Source: an uncultured Eubacteriales bacterium (GTDB lineage: Bacteria; Bacillota; Clostridia; Oscillospirales; Acutalibacteraceae). From it: a stretch of 5,651 nt of DNA. The notes beneath the pieces were generated by a model. That model made no database searches. It worked only from the letters and a program-made list of their open reading frames with translations, and was not told the origin of the DNA. The stretch is from assembly GCA_934476025.1 (NCBI GenBank), contig CAKSNI010000082.1, positions 1 to 5,651 of the forward strand. The letters are read 5' to 3'. Below, one piece after another: positions 5,287 to 5,651 of this stretch. How positions within the stretch are numbered: the first letter of the stretch is position 1; each line of letters begins with the position of its first letter. Position numbers and translations under genes: made by a program.

Positions 5287-5651
5287 TTATATTTTTGTTT
5301 TTTCTTTCTGACGGCAGCGACGGACCAATTCATCCGAAAGCCCCCGGCAAAGTTCCGTGATGTGATGAATTTCTTCAATGGCACTGTCCTGCATTCCGTT
5401 TTCGATCCAATCAACCGAGAGGCCAAAAATTTCGCACTTAAAGAACCGGATTGCCACCGAGCGATCCAACTCGCTGAAATCTTCTCCGGCAAATACCGTA
5501 TCGAGATAAACCGTTACCAAATATTCACACAGCTGCATACAGTAGCGTTCGTAAATTTCACGGTTCACTGATTGATAAATATGCAAAACAGCCTTCTTAT
5601 TCTGCAAAGCAAACTGGAAAGCCAGGCTGACGCACTCATCCAATGTATGAA
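5287..5651 (-). CDS. TetR-family transcriptional regulator (C-terminal part, cut by window edge)
   Basis: The frame is open from the right edge to a TAA at 5287, showing 120 complete codons; the start and DNA-binding domain lie outside the window. The visible part is an all-helical ligand-binding and dimerisation domain: AFQFALQNKKAVLHIYQSVN, then REIYERYCMQLCEYLVTVYL, AIRFFKCEIFGLSVDWIENG and a final CRGLSDELVRR. The block with K-A-V-L-H-I-Y followed by R-E-x-x-E-R-Y, and the W-I-x-N-G-M near the end, resemble the C-terminal domains of the DhaS/YfiR-like TetR group. The apparent start at 5643 is a TTG inside the domain with no meaning as an initiator. Four cysteines are present, but no metal site is obvious. 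Ligand and targets cannot be inferred. The family call rests on the C-terminal half alone. Confidence 0.72.
   Translation of the reverse strand, partial: HTLDECVSLAFQFALQNKKAVLHIYQSVNREIYERYCMQLCEYLVTVYLDTVFAGEDFSELDRSVAIRFFKCEIFGLSVDWIENGMQDSAIEEIHHITELCRGLSDELVRRCRQKEKTKI

Overview
The window looks like a chromosomal segment of an endospore-forming member of the Clostridia, perhaps Oscillospiraceae/Ruminococcaceae-like. The main clue is a SipL-type spore protein (DUF3794 repeats plus a C-terminal LysM domain), an architecture known from Clostridia rather than Bacilli. It is preceded by a good match to a sigma-E (mother-cell) promoter. The gene set, strong AGGAGG-type ribosome binding sites and compact rho-independent terminators agree. 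The taxonomic call is an inference from gene content.

Layout, left to right. (1) Bases 1-283, minus strand: N-terminal 94 codons of a MarR-family regulator, running off the left edge. It has a near-consensus sigma-A promoter and a palindromic operator candidate just downstream of the -10. (2) Bases 474-1334, plus strand: a complete DegV-family (FakB-like) fatty-acid-binding protein, divergent from marR, with its own extended -10 promoter and a 12-bp-stem terminator at 1434-1470. (3) Bases 1539-3103, minus strand: a two-gene membrane unit. A four-segment membrane protein of unknown function comes first, then a YesL/DUF624 membrane protein, ending at a hairpin at 1499-1529. The first gene's promoter seems to be embedded in the terminator of the gene upstream and leaves almost no 5' leader. 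(4) Bases 3181-3477, minus strand: a 98-aa protein with a single C-terminal membrane anchor, ended by the terminator at 3140-3164. (5) Bases 3628-5160, minus strand: the SipL-like gene. (6) Bases 5287-5651, minus strand: C-terminal ligand-binding part of a TetR-family regulator, running off the right edge, with a terminator at 5243-5265.

How the parts fit: each unit is bounded by its own terminator, so this is a series of short transcription units rather than one operon. The MarR/DegV pair shares a 190-bp intergenic region and could link lipid supply to regulation, though only marR autoregulation has direct sequence support. The SipL-like gene is expected to act in the mother cell during engulfment, anchoring the spore coat basement layer through SpoIVA. 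The 98-aa tail-anchored protein lies 150 bp downstream of it with no convincing promoter or terminator between them, so it may be co-expressed. Nothing resembles a mobile element, CRISPR array, rRNA or tRNA. No gap between genes exceeds about 205 bases. The most unusual signals are the sigma-E promoter, the possible leaderless transcript near 3103, and a palindromic motif shared by two intergenic regions.
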